Assembly: GCA_963402885.1 (NCBI GenBank)
Contig: OY727094.1
Span: 31,312,501 to 31,376,500, forward strand
Direction of reading: 5' to 3'
DNA: 64,000 bases
Source of the DNA: Antedon bifida
Lineage: Eukaryota; Echinodermata; Crinoidea; Comatulida; Antedonidae
Shown piece by piece: positions 1-33,477 of this stretch. Below the pieces are notes generated by a model. That model was not told where the DNA came from and ran no database searches. It saw only the letters and a list, made by a program, of their open reading frames with translations. A program made the position numbers and the translations under genes. Each line of letters opens with the position of its first letter. Position 1 is the first letter of the stretch.

Positions 1-304
1 TTAAAGATTGTCCTGAAAAATGAAGTTGTTTTAGTTTGTTTGCCATTTTAATGTCACATAATAGTTATTCACTTTAACCAAAAATTGCATGGGAAAAACA
101 TATTTGCTTAAACAAAAAACTACAAATTTAAAGCAAGGCCGTCAGCCAATGGGTTTTTGATTGAATTTAGGCCCTACCGTGAAAATATTATTTTTTCTAA
201 GGAAGTGATAAACTTGATTTAAACTACACTACTTACAAAATGGCTTTTTCAATGTCTAATTTTATTACTCTTACATGTTTGTTGGGCAGACAATTACATC
301 TATA
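1..304. mobile_element. Family C MITE-like element, copy 1
   Basis: The segment begins TTAAAGATTGTCC at the window edge and ends near GACAATTACATCT. It matches the elements at 33478-33818 and 34218-34555 along its length, sharing the internal words CAGCCAATGG and AAGTGAT.AAC. It is non-coding. A small gap in the left terminal repeat means this copy is degenerate. Confidence 0.7.
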
Positions 305-663
305 TCGTATAGTACCGTACATTGCGTCACACAATGGAATGATATGAATACAATTCCATATGAAAGGAGATTATAGGCCTACTTTTGTTCCCGCAGAAAA
401 CAAATCCCATAATACTATCTTATAGTGACTAACCGCAGATTCGATTCTCAGTACTCGTAAAGAAAACATGGTTAAACTAAATATAAACGTTACGAATGGT
501 ACAGGAAGCTCTTTTTGCTGTAATAAAAATAAACTGTTAGTTACCCGATCTCCGGATTCAGATTCATCATTCATAGAAAATTAAATTGTTTGAATTTAAA
601 AGCGGATATAAATTATGTTACAATATTAAAGTACAAGACACCAAAAATCAATCACTTTTTAAA
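305..663. other. Non-coding stretch, nothing recognised
   Basis: AT-rich unique sequence with one TAGGCCTAC word near 376. The short ORF on the minus strand has no recognisable domain, and I see no repeat boundary. Confidence 0.5.
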
Positions 664-1122
664 ATGTGAAATTAATTGCTTAATAACCTGGGGTAGCAAG
701 GAGAGAAGATGGCGGTTTGTGCGTACATTTTCTCCACACTCTGTGAAACAGTATGACCAAACCCCACAGATAAAGCTTGGTTCCCACTAGCGGCGCAACG
801 TAACGCAACCTACGCAACGTAAGAAAATGCTCTTCCGATAATTGTGTTTGCCCCCGCCTGCGTGAAATCAAACATGCGACTTTGCAGCACTGTTTCGTCG
901 TCGGTTCCCACTTGTGATTACGCAACATAGCATTTTGCGTCGATACGTCGCTGCGTTACGTTACGTTGCGTTCTAGTGGGAACCACGCTTTATAATGTGA
1001 AATTAATTGCCTTATACCCTGGGGTAGCAAGGAGAGCAGATGGCGGTTTGTGCGTACAACTTCAGTGTAGCATTTTCTCCCCACTCTGTGATACAGTGTG
1101 ACAAAACCCCACAGATAAGCGA
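664..1122. repeat. Tandem duplication of ~110-125 bp with a MITE at its junction
   Basis: The segment 664-771 (GTGAAATTAATTGC ... CCCACAGATA) recurs at 996-1122 with few changes. The second copy has about 14 extra bases after TGCGTAC. A family A element at 772-992 lies exactly between the copies. Confidence 0.75.
772..992. mobile_element. Family A MITE-like foldback element
   Basis: About 220 bp bounded by inverted ends TAAAGCTTGGTTCCCACTAG and CTAGTGGGAACCACGCTTTA. Much of the body is self-complementary, with stacked ACGCAACGTAACGC motifs. The conserved centre contains GCCCCCGCCTGCGTGAAATC. TA at both outer edges suggests a TA target site. No coding capacity. Confidence 0.85.
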
Positions 1123-1254
1123 TTTATAAAAAAATGGACAGAATTTCTTTACGAACTCATACAAATCTGGAATTTATGTTTTTATGAGGCGGTAATTTAC
1201 TACAGTAGAACCCCTAATTAAGGGTCAAATGAAGGAACACATATATTTTAACTT

Positions 1255-1464
1255 TAAACGTGGTTCCCATTAGAACGCAACGCAACGACGTATTGACGCA
1301 AAGTGCTGTATTGCGTAATCACAAGTGGAACAGAAGACGCAACAGTGCAATAAATATCGCAGATTTGATTTCACGCATGCGGGGGCAAACAATTATCGGA
1401 AGGGCATTTTCTTACGTTGCGTAGGTTGCGTTACGCTCCGTTGATAGTGGGAACCACGCTTTAT
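1255..1464. mobile_element. Family A MITE-like element, reverse orientation
   Basis: Reverse-complement copy of the 772-992 element (CGTGGTTCCCATTAGAACGC ... TAGTGGGAACCACGCTTTA), with the centre TTTCACGCATGCGGGGGCAAAC. Slightly degenerate. Confidence 0.8.
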
Positions 1465-4149
1465 AGCTATTCTAACGGACTAACATGCATGATTCGTATA
1501 TTATTAGTTACGCGTTTGATAAACAATATTGTGTGTGTGGTTTTGTTTTTGTGTGAATAACATAAATATTATATTATGTAATTGCTATTTGTAGTCATTA
1601 TACTGTACGAAACAAATTATAAACTTGAAAACAATTTATAGGGGTTGCCAGGTGATTTTGGTATTTACCCAAATCATCGCAACAACAATGTCGACGACTC
1701 CCTGTAATGTATGATAGTTTATAAGGATAACAATAGATGTGTTTGTTTATGATGATTCTATAGCATTAAATTTTCATCTAAAATATTTCTTGTGAAAGAA
1801 TTTCTATACTGCCTTTGTTGTGGTTTTTTTTCGTGCTTTTCGTGGAGGTGAACGCTTTGATAAATCGTAAACATCATCTTGTATGTAACGAACTTTTTAA
1901 CGAATGTTGAAGTGATGCCCACGATATTGTCCATTGATCTTCGATACAAAGGTGGGCCGAATCCGGCTCCTGTCGATATGACCAACGAACCATAACAACG
2001 GAATGTACCAACACACACTGGGAGACATTCTCACAAATCCACTAAGATATCTTGTCCTAAATTTTATTTGTCATTTTTGTTTCGTTTTGGTCCCGTGCTA
2101 CTTGCGAGGATTGAACGCGATTTGATGAAAATCTCCTCCTTTCGTGCCTTGTCGGTGAAAGGCGACTAATAACCACTATTCTCAACCCGGATTTACCCAA
2201 CAGATGTCAAAAGTGTTCATTTATCATACGTTTAATAGACACCAGTTTAACCACAACCAAAACATTTAGTATGGGGTTAAAAATGACATTTGTCCAATAA
2301 ACCGTTTTGGACAAGAAAAACAATTATTCCTCTGTGTATGACTTGTTTTTTCCAAAGTAAAATACTTCGAGCAGTAAATCTAAAGTTTTTCTGATGTTTT
2401 CTTTATGGCTGTTAAAAAGTGAGACTGTACCTGTAAGGTTGTTAGACTGAATAATATTATGGAGCTTACTCGATTCCTCGAAACGGATTCAATTCTCACT
2501 TGTAATCAATATCCAACCATTGTCAACTTGTTTGATAATTCCATCCGTTTTTTAATTATTGTTTTCTTTTCTGGAGAGTATAATGGAGGCCATTTACTCA
2601 CCGAGATTATGTCACTCGGATACTCTGCTTCAACTCATTGTCTTCCGCTGTAAACAAATAGATCCACCATGAACTAACTGTACCCCCGTAAACTTCAGCT
2701 TTTGTTCGCTTTCTTCTTAAAAACTTTTTTATTACACCTCTTCTTCCTCTTACTATAGCGACAACAAACAATCTATAGAACCTACGCTTAAACGATTTAT
2801 CTCCTGTCAAAGAACTATTATAACACATTATATGCACCAATTGCGACTAACAAATCGATTTAGTAAATAGAAACATAACAATTGAGTTCTACGCTTTTAT
2901 TAATGTTGTTTGTTGTCCGACGGAAATTGTTTTCTCTTTTACATCCGTAAATTGGTAATCTCCAGAAATCTTCTAAAATCCTTTTTATTCTCCGTACGCG
3001 TTTTAAATTGTTGAATTGTTTATCAATCCTTTTTTCAAAATTATTTAATGAAATATGCTATATATCATTTTGATTATAATATACCTGATACAATACAAGT
3101 TTATTTTATAATATAAGGTCTAGTATTGAAAATATGTGATTTAAATTTAGATTTATGTTCTATATCTGGAACATTATTTTATGATATATGAGAATGAGAG
3201 AACTATACAACCCGAAACAAAAAGTGGTCAAATATTTTTATTACGAATACGATATTGTTCAAATCGATCCATATAATCTATTTAGAAACAATTCCAAAAT
3301 TCTCTCACCAGCCAGTAATAGTTTGATATTAGAAAAGATAAACTTATGTAAGTATGGTCATCCGGTGGTGGAATGCGGAAGAATATTTAATGACATTTGT
3401 TGCGGTAAATCGGCCATGCGCAAGAGTTGAGACCTTAACCTGGTTACATTCTGGGGCAGGGTATATTCCCATTGCAGCAGTGGTACTCTTATAATGAAAA
3501 GGGTTAATCAGATAGAAACTTCCATAAATTCAATTTCCCAGGAGTGGGTTTAAATACTACACAGTAAATGTCTTTCCCATCAAAGTTTATTTTAACCGAA
3601 CTTCAATTTTTGTCAAAGTCGTTTACAAAGTCAACATACAGTAAATGTTGCTGCGCTCATGAAATCTAGTTTGAAATTGCTTATTAGCTTCAAGAAAAGT
3701 CACAATTAATAGTGTATCAAGGATACAGTTTGAAGACAGTCCTCATATTGGAAAAAGTGTGCACTTTCACCCGTACGTGATATTAAATCACGTTTTCCTA
3801 AACTTTTTCCTTCATACCATAATTTCAATTTACAAGGTAACTTTATTTGGCAATTTTTTGTAGGTTAAAAAAAAGATTAAGTTTATTTAGGTAGTGGTAT
3901 AATAATAGAACGATTAACCACCAGCGACCGTGACCTTTGACCCACGACTATGTCTAGACATTAACTATGTTAGGATACCAATTTGAAATGTTCAAATGTA
4001 ATTTTCCGATAATACATTTCTATAAAGGACCCCTGATATCCCATTAGACGAGACATATCGACGACGCTATTGGACCCTGTAACAATCAAGTTTGTTATTT
4101 AGTTATTATAGAAGTCCAGTCGCAATGTTTACACTTGACAACACTTGAC
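1465..4149. other. Gene-poor non-coding region
   Basis: AT-rich sequence with only short ORFs (for example 1758-2018 minus and 3188-3430 plus) that show no domain, no codon bias I can see and no paired splice sites. An isolated exon cannot be excluded. Confidence 0.5.
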
Positions 4150-4255
4150 TTTTAAGAGTCGTTCACACCTGTTCCGGCACGGTTCCGGTCCGGCGAATCG
4201 AACATCAATAATGTTTCGTTTTCAGGACGCCGGAACAGGTGTGAAAGACCCTTAA
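4150..4255. mobile_element. Family D small inverted-repeat element
   Basis: About 105 bp with inverted ends: TTCACACCTGTTCCGGC at the left and GCCGGAACAGGTGTGAA at the right. The same terminus and the internal GCGAATCGAACATCAA plus AATGTTTCGTTTTCA words recur at 50305-50453. Confidence 0.7.
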
Positions 4256-5860
4256 CACAATAATGCAATTTCGATAGAAATTTCAATTGTTCTTTCAATT
4301 TTTTTACTGAATAAAACCATATACAGTAAAAATAAATATAAGTAACAGAGACTTGGGATTTAGAGCACCTTTTTTAGCCAGTTCACGAAGCAAAACTTAC
4401 ACAATTATTTGAAAACAATGACACATTTTTATGATTTTGAATTTCTATTTTTTTAAACTATGGTCTTTTAAAATAATGTACAGTTAAAACATCACTTTTA
4501 CACCGGTTGTGCCTGCTTTCCAAATAATTGCTGATAATAAGATGTGGTCAACGTTGTAGAAGGAGATTCGGTTTAATATTCGTAAAAAAAAATATGGCGT
4601 GTCATACTTAAATCCAGTTTACCAATAAAATCAACAGGCTTGTTGGTGGCGCTACGTATAAATAGTGTGTATCTTGTGGCAAGTCTATGTCTCTCAGCTT
4701 AAAGGGACGGTCGGTGACGAAGTGATGAAACAGATCGAAGAGACGAGACTTTTATGAGTTTTTAACTAGACGTTGTTTGTCCAATTTAACGCTAACGTTG
4801 ATGATAATGATGATCCGTCACTGTGAAATTACGTATTTAATTAAAAATAACTGTACTAATTACCGTACCGTGCCGTGACCTCTGGCCAATTTTGACTAAA
4901 TTGTAGGTACATTCATAGGCCTACGATTAAGAAATATGGCCACATAAAAAAAGTAATTAATATCATTCTCTAAATAAAAACTATAGGCCTATATCTGAAG
5001 AAAAAAAATTATAAGCAAGATATGTAGGCCTATATTTGTATTTGCATACGTTTTTATATTTAATCTTAAGAGCGTTGTCTGCGTACAAACAACAAATTTT
5101 ATATATTTTATATATTTGATAAAAAATGCTGTGCAAGCAGCGCATTCATTAGACGGCATAAATAAAAAATATTGTATCTATAATTTTATTTTTAATAACA
5201 AAATGATATTCATCTTCAACTTCATTTAAGTTTACATACTGTTTTCCATCTTCCCAGTAAATTTGAAGTTTATCCAGTCTGCCTCAGAGCTCGCTCTTTT
5301 AACATTCAAGAGTCTACAATAGATATCTAACTCCAAATGTGTATTTTTGAACATTTTATAATATCTTAGTCACCTTTATATTGTATTTTGTCTGTAAAAA
5401 TGATATAAAAGAATTGTAGGCCTATAGCTACATTTGTATGGTGTCATTCTCGGTTTCTTCGACCCAAGAATAGGATAAAAATTATAGTATTACATAATAT
5501 ATTTTGCACAAAATGTCCAAGGCTTCTTATTAACTATACATTAAAGCGCATTTAACATTTCTATTAATTGTGGTTGTTGTACTATTTTTACCTCCGCCGC
5601 CAGAAATGGTGAAATGTTGTGAGGTTAATCGGGCTTGTGTCTATATTTATTATTAGCAGGCCACGGTTCCCAGAAAGTTATTGCCCATTTTATTTTTAAC
5701 GGGAACATGAGATTCAATTGTCATATGCCTAGGCGGAGGTTTGCGCTCTCAGGGTGGTTTCTTCTAGTTAATGTTAATGTAATTTAGGTCCGGATCTGTC
5801 ATTGTCATAGTAAATAATGTATAACGGATCTCATATTCTCATTCTTCAGTGTGTTATATT
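4256..5860. other. Non-coding stretch
   Basis: AT-rich, several TAGGCCTA words (near 4918, 4985, 5026, 5420) and AT microsatellite-like runs. No gene or repeat boundary could be supported. Confidence 0.5.
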
Positions 5861-6042
5861 TATTACCGGTATTGGTGAATAAACTTTCATATTTCCTATA
5901 CATCGGATATAAACTGTACAAAATTTCATAGAAGGAAGGATTTGTTAACAATAAACCCTTTCTCACTAACTTAGGGCAGTGAACCCGGCGCGCCGGTTAT
6001 GTCGGAATGTTTACGGAAATACTAATAGTAACGTCACAACGA
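5830..6042. repeat. Dispersed repeat, copy 1 (upstream of the GPCR)
   Basis: Contains GGTGAATAAACTTTCATAT, then GTTAACAATAAACCC, then CTTAGGGCAGTGAACC, then TACGGAAATA and GTCAC. The same blocks occur in the same order at 9130-9365, so the GPCR and the retrotransposon remnant sit between two directly oriented copies. Confidence 0.65.
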
Positions 6043-6742
6043 ATCGTTTTGTTCAAAGTGCCTGGATTATCGCCCAGGTCATCAACATTGACAGAATCCA
6101 TTCGTTGGACGTTATTTATAATAAGGGATCATTATCGACATAGGCGTACATATTCCTTTATTGACAAAAAATAGCAATTGCTCATGTCGCAACGTCACAT
6201 GACAGTAGGCCTAAATGAGTCTATCTTTTACAAATGAACAGCTACAAACAACAGATACAGACACCGCGCGCCGCGGAGAATATGTATACAGTACAGTACT
6301 GTTGGTATTTGTCGCAGCCAGACATAAGATCAAAGAACTGTTACGCGTTCATGTCTTGGCAAGGCGAGCTCAGTGTCCTGTTGTTAGATTGCCTTGTTCA
6401 AGCAACGACAACGTTGTTGAAGATGATGATGATCATATCGACGGCATTGCAATTAGGAAGGAAAATGGTTCTCCGTCCGTGCGCCCACCAGTACCATTGC
6501 TTTATACTTGATTAAAAACTTACATTCTTAGCATTGTTTTATAATAAAAATGAAAGTCGAAATATAACATCACTCACCATTGAGATTGTCTAATATTAAT
6601 TTATAGGCTACACATACTTTCCGCTTGGAGTACGCATGCCCAGTACCCGTATAGGACTGTAGCGGACGGAAATGTTGGTTTTACTCAATTGCTTATGTAA
6701 AGTCAAACCTTTAAAAATTAATTAATATACATTCAATTAACA
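6043..6742. other. Upstream region of the GPCR gene
   Basis: Two overlapping ORFs (6215-6511 and 6234-6515) lack any recognisable domain and look like chance frames. No promoter motif can be assigned with confidence. Confidence 0.4.
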
Positions 6743-7696
6743 ATGGATGAACATCTACTTACCAGGAATGTTACGTCTGACGAAATGCGAGATAATTTAA
6801 TGTTTGTTCTATCAGTGTATATGCCTTTGGCGTTATTTATTATTGCTGGGAACGCACTTGTTCTTTTTTTAATTCGACAAACTCGAAGTTTTGACGAACC
6901 GCAGTTTGTTTTACTAGGAAGCTTAGCGTTTGTGGACCTACTCACAGGAATTATCGCCGTACCAATGTATATGTGGGCTTGTATCTCACGCAGATCTCTC
7001 CATCTATTGAATTTTGATGAATTTGAGTTACAGTTCATACCTGTAAAAATATTTCTTTTAGTCTCCTGTTTGCATCTAGTGTTTATCACCGTGGATCGCT
7101 ACGTTTCTATAATGAAACCACTGCAGTATTATAAGCTAATGACATTCCCTAAAGTGTACTTTTCTATTGCTTCTTCATGGATTACAGGTTGTGTTTACGG
7201 TGTCATACAATTGTTCGGCGAAATGACACAAAACGAAGGTATTTTCTTCTGCTACAAGATGGATCCTCACTTGATTGAAGCTCAGCGTTACATGTCGTTG
7301 GCCACCGTGTCTACTGGTACAATTTTAGTCAGCATAATGTATTTCAAAATGTTTATGCAAGCAAGGAGACATAGCAAAAACATAGTCGGTATTCCAGTCC
7401 GCACACGGAATGTTGTTCGTAAAAGATTAAAAGCGGCTAAAACAAGCGCTTTGATCGTCGGTGCATTCGGTATTACGTTTTTGCCGTTTGCTCTGAGACC
7501 GATCGTATACTCAATCGGATACCAACGGTCAGGCGTGTATTGGTATGACCTGATTGCAGAAGTTCTGGTCACAATGAGTTCCGCTGTGAATCCTTTCATA
7601 TATGTTTGTCGTCTCCGGCGATTTTCACGTGCTCTGCGTCGTCTTTTTAAAAAATTCATGCCTATACCTTTAACATCAACAATCGAGACTTGTTGA
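6743..7696 (+). CDS. Class A (rhodopsin-like) G protein-coupled receptor, single exon
   Basis: A 317-aa intact seven-helix receptor. Visible class A marks are GN in helix 1 (IIAGNALVLFLI), LAFVDLLTG in helix 2, VDRYVSI at residues 117-123 (the DRY motif that couples to G protein), a helix 4 Trp (SSWITG), FLPF in helix 6 and NPFIY at 283-287 in helix 7, then a short basic tail. There is an N-glycosylation site NVT at residues 9-11. The helix 6 CWxP motif is changed to TFLP. The position that usually carries the helix 3 cysteine (25 residues before the DRY arginine) is Phe, so the canonical loop disulfide is absent. In known families this loss is typical of the melanocortin/S1P/cannabinoid (MECA-type) cluster, but the ligand cannot be assigned. 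The start ATG has a favourable context (AACAATGG), and an AATAAA lies 5 bp after the stop. Confidence 0.9.
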   Translation: MDEHLLTRNVTSDEMRDNLMFVLSVYMPLALFIIAGNALVLFLIRQTRSFDEPQFVLLGSLAFVDLLTGIIAVPMYMWACISRRSLHLLNFDEFELQFIPVKIFLLVSCLHLVFITVDRYVSIMKPLQYYKLMTFPKVYFSIASSWITGCVYGVIQLFGEMTQNEGIFFCYKMDPHLIEAQRYMSLATVSTGTILVSIMYFKMFMQARRHSKNIVGIPVRTRNVVRKRLKAAKTSALIVGAFGITFLPFALRPIVYSIGYQRSGVYWYDLIAEVLVTMSSAVNPFIYVCRLRRFSRALRRLFKKFMPIPLTSTIETC

Positions 7697-7700
7697 TGTT

Positions 7701-7706
7701 AATAAA
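7701..7706 (+). terminator. Poly(A) signal of the GPCR gene
   Basis: AATAAA begins only 5 bases after the TGA stop, which would give an extremely short 3' UTR if used. Confidence 0.5.
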
Positions 7707-8049
7707 GACTTTGTGCTTTTTTCCGTCAACAAGCATCATTTCGTTCCACAGAGAAATGATCCCACTCGTCAGTAGGATTTTCACCCGTGAAGTGCTTGAA
7801 TGTTATACATTGAATCAACACAGTATTTGACGTACACTAATTTATAAACATTTTTTACAGAGTGGACCAATTTTGCTTAAAACACTATTAATCCACCAAT
7901 TGTTTTACCATTTGGAAGAAAGTTGAATCATACTGAGAACGGTGAAGAATTAGAGTATTTTAATAGAAAAGCAATAGGCCTACCTACGGTATCAAAATGT
8001 ATTACCTTCGACTCTTTAAGTATGCCATGATCAATAGGCACAAATAAAA
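7707..8049. other. Non-coding stretch
   Basis: Sequence between the GPCR poly(A) signal and the retrotransposon remnant. It has one TAGGCCTAC word near 7977 and nothing else recognised. Confidence 0.4.
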
Positions 8050-8640
8050 TTGTATAATGAAATTAAAATAGTATTCAATAGATTTTTGCTGATATTATGT
8101 GTTCCATTACATTTACATTTCTTTCTATTCTTACTTTTGTATAAAAGTCTGGTAGATCAAGTTGAATTAATCATTGATAGACATGGTTATAATACTCGAT
8201 TGGCTAAACCCTTAAATGTAGTTATACCCAAGATAAATGTTACCAAAATGAATATGTCACTTCAAGTGGCTGGTGGTAAAGTATGGAATAACCTTCCTAT
8301 ATCATTGCAAGAAGCGACTTCTTACAATGCGTTTAAATATAAGTACAAAACACAACAAAAATGATGTATTTAAATAGAAACCTCAACTTGAGAACCTGTG
8401 TAATTGCGATGTAGGCCTACTTACTTAGCTGTTTATTATTATTATTCTGTATCTGTATTTAAAATGTAATTGTTCTTGTATGTTTTTCTATAATCTAAAA
8501 AAAAAAAAAAATGTTTTGTAACTTATGAATATTCACTTTTATGCATACATTTCTTTTATCATGGACCATTTGTAAGAACATTATTTTTAATGTAAAATAA
8601 GTTTATAAATATAAATAAATAAAAATAAATAAAAAACTTA
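8050..8640 (+). mobile_element. 3' end of a non-LTR (LINE) retrotransposon
   Basis: The ORF at 8050-8364 ends with the pattern found at the C-terminus of many LINE reverse transcriptases: HGYNTRLAKPLNVVIPK, then VAGGKVWNNLPISLQEA and YNAFKYKYK before the stop. No reverse transcriptase core lies upstream, so this is a 5'-truncated copy. The non-coding tail has A-runs near 8499 and ends in TAAATAAATAAAA repeats at about 8612-8636, as expected for a LINE 3' end. The clade (CR1/L2-like or other) is uncertain. Confidence 0.8.
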
Positions 8641-9129
8641 ATTATTATACATTTTGGAAACACGCCGAACGTTTTGCAATTTTTTAAATAGTTTATATCA
8701 GCGCTTCTTTTGCTTAATTATAATAATATCACTTTTGTTTTAAGTTGTTAATTTTATATTTATTTTTCTGTAAATTATGTAATAATTGTACACAATGATC
8801 TCATGCCATATAGAATTCTCTGATACTTGCTTTTATGAGTAGATATAAGTAAATAAAAAATACTATTAATTAGGCCTATTATTAATTATGTTATTAGGTT
8901 TTTGCAGAAATTCCGGCTTTCTTATTCAAATAAGATTTTATTAAATAAATAAATTTAATTTTAATTAATTATGAATATTAATTCATAATTAATTTTAATT
9001 TTTTCTCGCAATTTTATTAAATAGGCCTACACATTTCCATATTCTATTTTTTTTTTATAGTGTTTTTATATTGAATGCAAAAGTGCAATACTGTCATTTA
9101 AGTAATTAGGTCTCACGTAACTTATTGGT
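8641..9129. other. AT-rich non-coding stretch
   Basis: Very AT-rich. A short palindromic stretch at about 8955-9000 is built from ATTTTAATTAATTATGAATA and its complement. No gene seen. Confidence 0.5.
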
Positions 9130-9365
9130 TTTTGTTATATTTATGGTGAATAAACTTTCATATTTTTGTGTAAATGTTTCGCATCACTGAACTCAAATTC
9201 CACGCCACAAACTCGAAACAAACCGGTACGATGTTTTAGAGGAAGGAAATTTCTCGAGGTTCTTAGAATTTGTTACCAATAAATCCACTTTTCTCACAAC
9301 TTTAGGGCAGTGAACCGGTATGTATACGGAATATTATACGGAAATAATAAAACAACAAAACGTCA
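9130..9365. repeat. Dispersed repeat, copy 2 (downstream of the GPCR)
   Basis: Direct repeat of 5830-6042 with shared blocks GGTGAATAAACTTTCATAT, CTTTAGGGCAGTGAACCGG, TACGGAAATA and CGTCAC, but with extra internal sequence. Confidence 0.65.
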
Positions 9366-10355
9366 CCCATATAAAAGTGATCATTTGTATTTTCATAATT
9401 AATTATTAATTAATTAATTGATCCAACCGCAATCGCCGTCGTTGTCATCGTCGTCATCATCAATGTTATCAACTCCTAAATTCGACCATTCACCGTCAAA
9501 TTTCCAAAATGTCTTCACCCAGTTTCCTTTTCAATATTTTGTTTTAGTGCCCATTAATGAGTCAATTGATCCCTTGTTTTACTGCAGCAGAATCAAAGGG
9601 AGCATTGTTTTTTCTACAGGCGGATCCGGTTCAGGCCACTTTTTTTTAAACTACTGTATTATCCAATTTTGTACCAAAAGTAGGCTGGGCATACATTTGA
9701 TTTGTTGATATACTTTTTGATGGTAGGCCTCTATAAGCTAGGGTGCAATTTTATGCAGAGCCACGTTCCTGGATACGTCAGTTATTCAACTGAATTTCTT
9801 TTATCATAATTAATACACTGCAAAATATATACATTCTTATCTACAACCTAATAAATTAATGTAGGATCTAACGGAATTTACTATACAATAAACTTCCAAC
9901 CAATTCCGGAAGTTATATTCTATTCATTATCATACAACTGTGGTCCTGCGTCATAATACCTGAAACCCGTCACCCATGTATGTGGCACAACAAATAAGTT
10001 CGAAGAGAATTATCATTAAAATTGTGTACCTTCAAATACATTTATTAGCATATCTATCAAGTATTGAAAATTTAAAAATATTATGTCATTGCAATCACGA
10101 AAATAATGAAAATTGATTGTTGATGATATAATTTATTGATTTTTGCTATGAAAAAAATGCTGATCGCGTCAGGGAATAATATTTTTGCTTCCCACCGGAA
10201 CTACTTTCTAATGCCTCTCGCATGTACGCTGGCGCGGCCATTGTAGGCCTACGAATGTTGATAGTGAAAGATTATATACATTTCATTCGCATAGAAAAGC
10301 CTTATTGGAACGGGGTACTACAGGACTAAGTGACAGGAAACTAGAAATAAAGGCA
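9366..10355. other. Upstream region and 5' UTR of clathrin heavy chain
   Basis: Holds a TTAATTAATTAATTG run at 9402-9420 and an ORF (9418-9708) without recognisable domains. The more GC-rich stretch 10195-10260 (CTGGCGCGGCCATTGTAGG) is a plausible promoter-proximal region for the gene starting at 10356. No TATA box could be assigned. Confidence 0.4.
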
Positions 10356-31865
<21,510 letters not shown>

Positions 31866-33477
31866 ATCAACATTAGTGATATGAGAACTTAATATTCAAT
31901 TGAGTGGAGAAGGAGGATATATACTACCTGAAATGAATATAGAATGAATGGAATGATTAGTGGATAACTTCAGTGTGCGACCCAGTGTAAATGATAAAAA
32001 ACCCAATTATGAAATTGTATCGTCGTTAGGGGACGATTCACACTGCACGCATTTTAATATAACTACTCCCGGTATTGTAATTATAGATCTGTCGAATGAC
32101 TAAGGTATGAAGACATAACAAAAAAAGAGGCTACTCGAAAATAATATATAACCATGATTATAGAACGACAATATTTGATTGGTCGGCGGAAAAGAATATT
32201 AACGATTCTTTTCGATTTAGCAAATTAAAGTACTTTATCCTATGAGCAATATATTTTTTTCGCCATTTAAAACATTTTAGTTTATAAATCTATGATAAAA
32301 TTATCACATCTTAGCAAACAACTACAAGTCTGTGGCTATCAGTTATGACCATATATGATTTTATTTGTCTGAATTAATATGGACAAAAGGTCATTTGAAG
32401 TTCGTTGAACTTCTTTTTAAAATACATGGGGTTCCTTTTCCAGAAAATAATAGTGTTACGAGATTTTTGCACATTTCATGATGGTGCAGCACTAGGTTTT
32501 AATATGTTAGTTTTCACTTTAATTTTTTGTTTAAATGTTTAATATAAACAAGATGATATTACTATTATTATATTACTATATTAATATTGAAGTTTTATTC
32601 CAAAAGCATGATATTATGTTGTGTTTACTCTTGTATAGATTTATACTATGGCTATATAATTCCCTTGTAAGGTGATGGTGGTATACAGTGATCATTTTAT
32701 AAATGAAGAAAATGGAATGTAGTAGAAAAATGATAATGTTAAATAAAGAAATCGATTGTCCAAATGTTACAATTAGGTTTATAAACAAACCCCAAATTAT
32801 ATCTATTACCAATAATTTGACATGATGAATTGTTAATTTTTTAATTTTGTCAAATCCAAAAATTTATTGAAATATAAAACCGTATATTATGATATTTTTA
32901 GATTGAGTTTATATAATCAGATGTTTAAAAAACAATTATACCAACCCGGTTTTGTACTCTGGTTGAATTCAGAGCTGTTTTACGGCGCTTAAATGGCAAA
33001 GTATTAAAAAATAACAAAAACAATTATATGTAGGGGAAACCCCCTGAAAAAAAAAGATAACGTACGTAGCAATGAATTATAGTGAAATTGCTTTATTCTT
33101 GTGGAATGTGAAGTTGTATTCGTCTAGTGTATAGCATTTGTAATATGATTTCATGAGTTATCTATCATAGATTTCTTTAGATATGTGTATTGGCTTTTAG
33201 TTAATGGCAAAGACAACTCTATTCTTGGTTAGATCGTAAAAATTTCCAACAAATTACAAAAAAAAAAATTTAACAAATCTATGTAATGTGAGAAAAATTC
33301 AATCAAAAGTCGTGAAAATAAAAGACCATGGGCCAACCATATATGAACTCTTGTTTTGTGTGTCCTTTTGAGATTATTCAGACACTTATTTTGTTTCGTA
33401 TGTTACAGAATCTGTAATTTTTTTACTACAAAAAACCCATGATTAAGATACTACTGTATTTATCACTATATGTTCAT
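31866..33477 (+). other. Clathrin 3' UTR and downstream sequence
   Basis: AT-rich with no coding potential. Candidate poly(A) signals AATAAA occur at 32742-32747 and 33317-33322. The first would give a 3' UTR of about 0.9 kb and the second about 1.45 kb. Confidence 0.55.
32742..32747 (+). terminator. Candidate clathrin poly(A) signal
   Basis: AATAAA in AT-rich sequence about 880 bp after the stop. A second AATAAA is at 33317-33322. Confidence 0.4.

Noticed and set aside
1758-2018. Minus-strand ORF of 86 aa
   Set aside because: No domain recognised and no partner exons with matching splice sites nearby.
3188-3430. Plus-strand ORF of 80 aa with some cysteines
   Set aside because: AT-driven composition, no domain, no splice context. 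Could be an orphan exon but cannot be supported.
6215-6515. Two overlapping plus-strand ORFs upstream of the GPCR
   Set aside because: Overlapping frames of similar length with no domain and ordinary composition; the GPCR is intact without them.
8050-8364. Host protein-coding gene
   Set aside because: The C-terminal pattern and the (TAAA)n-type tail identify it as a truncated LINE end.
9418-9708. Plus-strand ORF of 96 aa, Ser-rich at its start
   Set aside because: The Ser run comes from a TCG/TCA simple repeat and the remainder has no domain.
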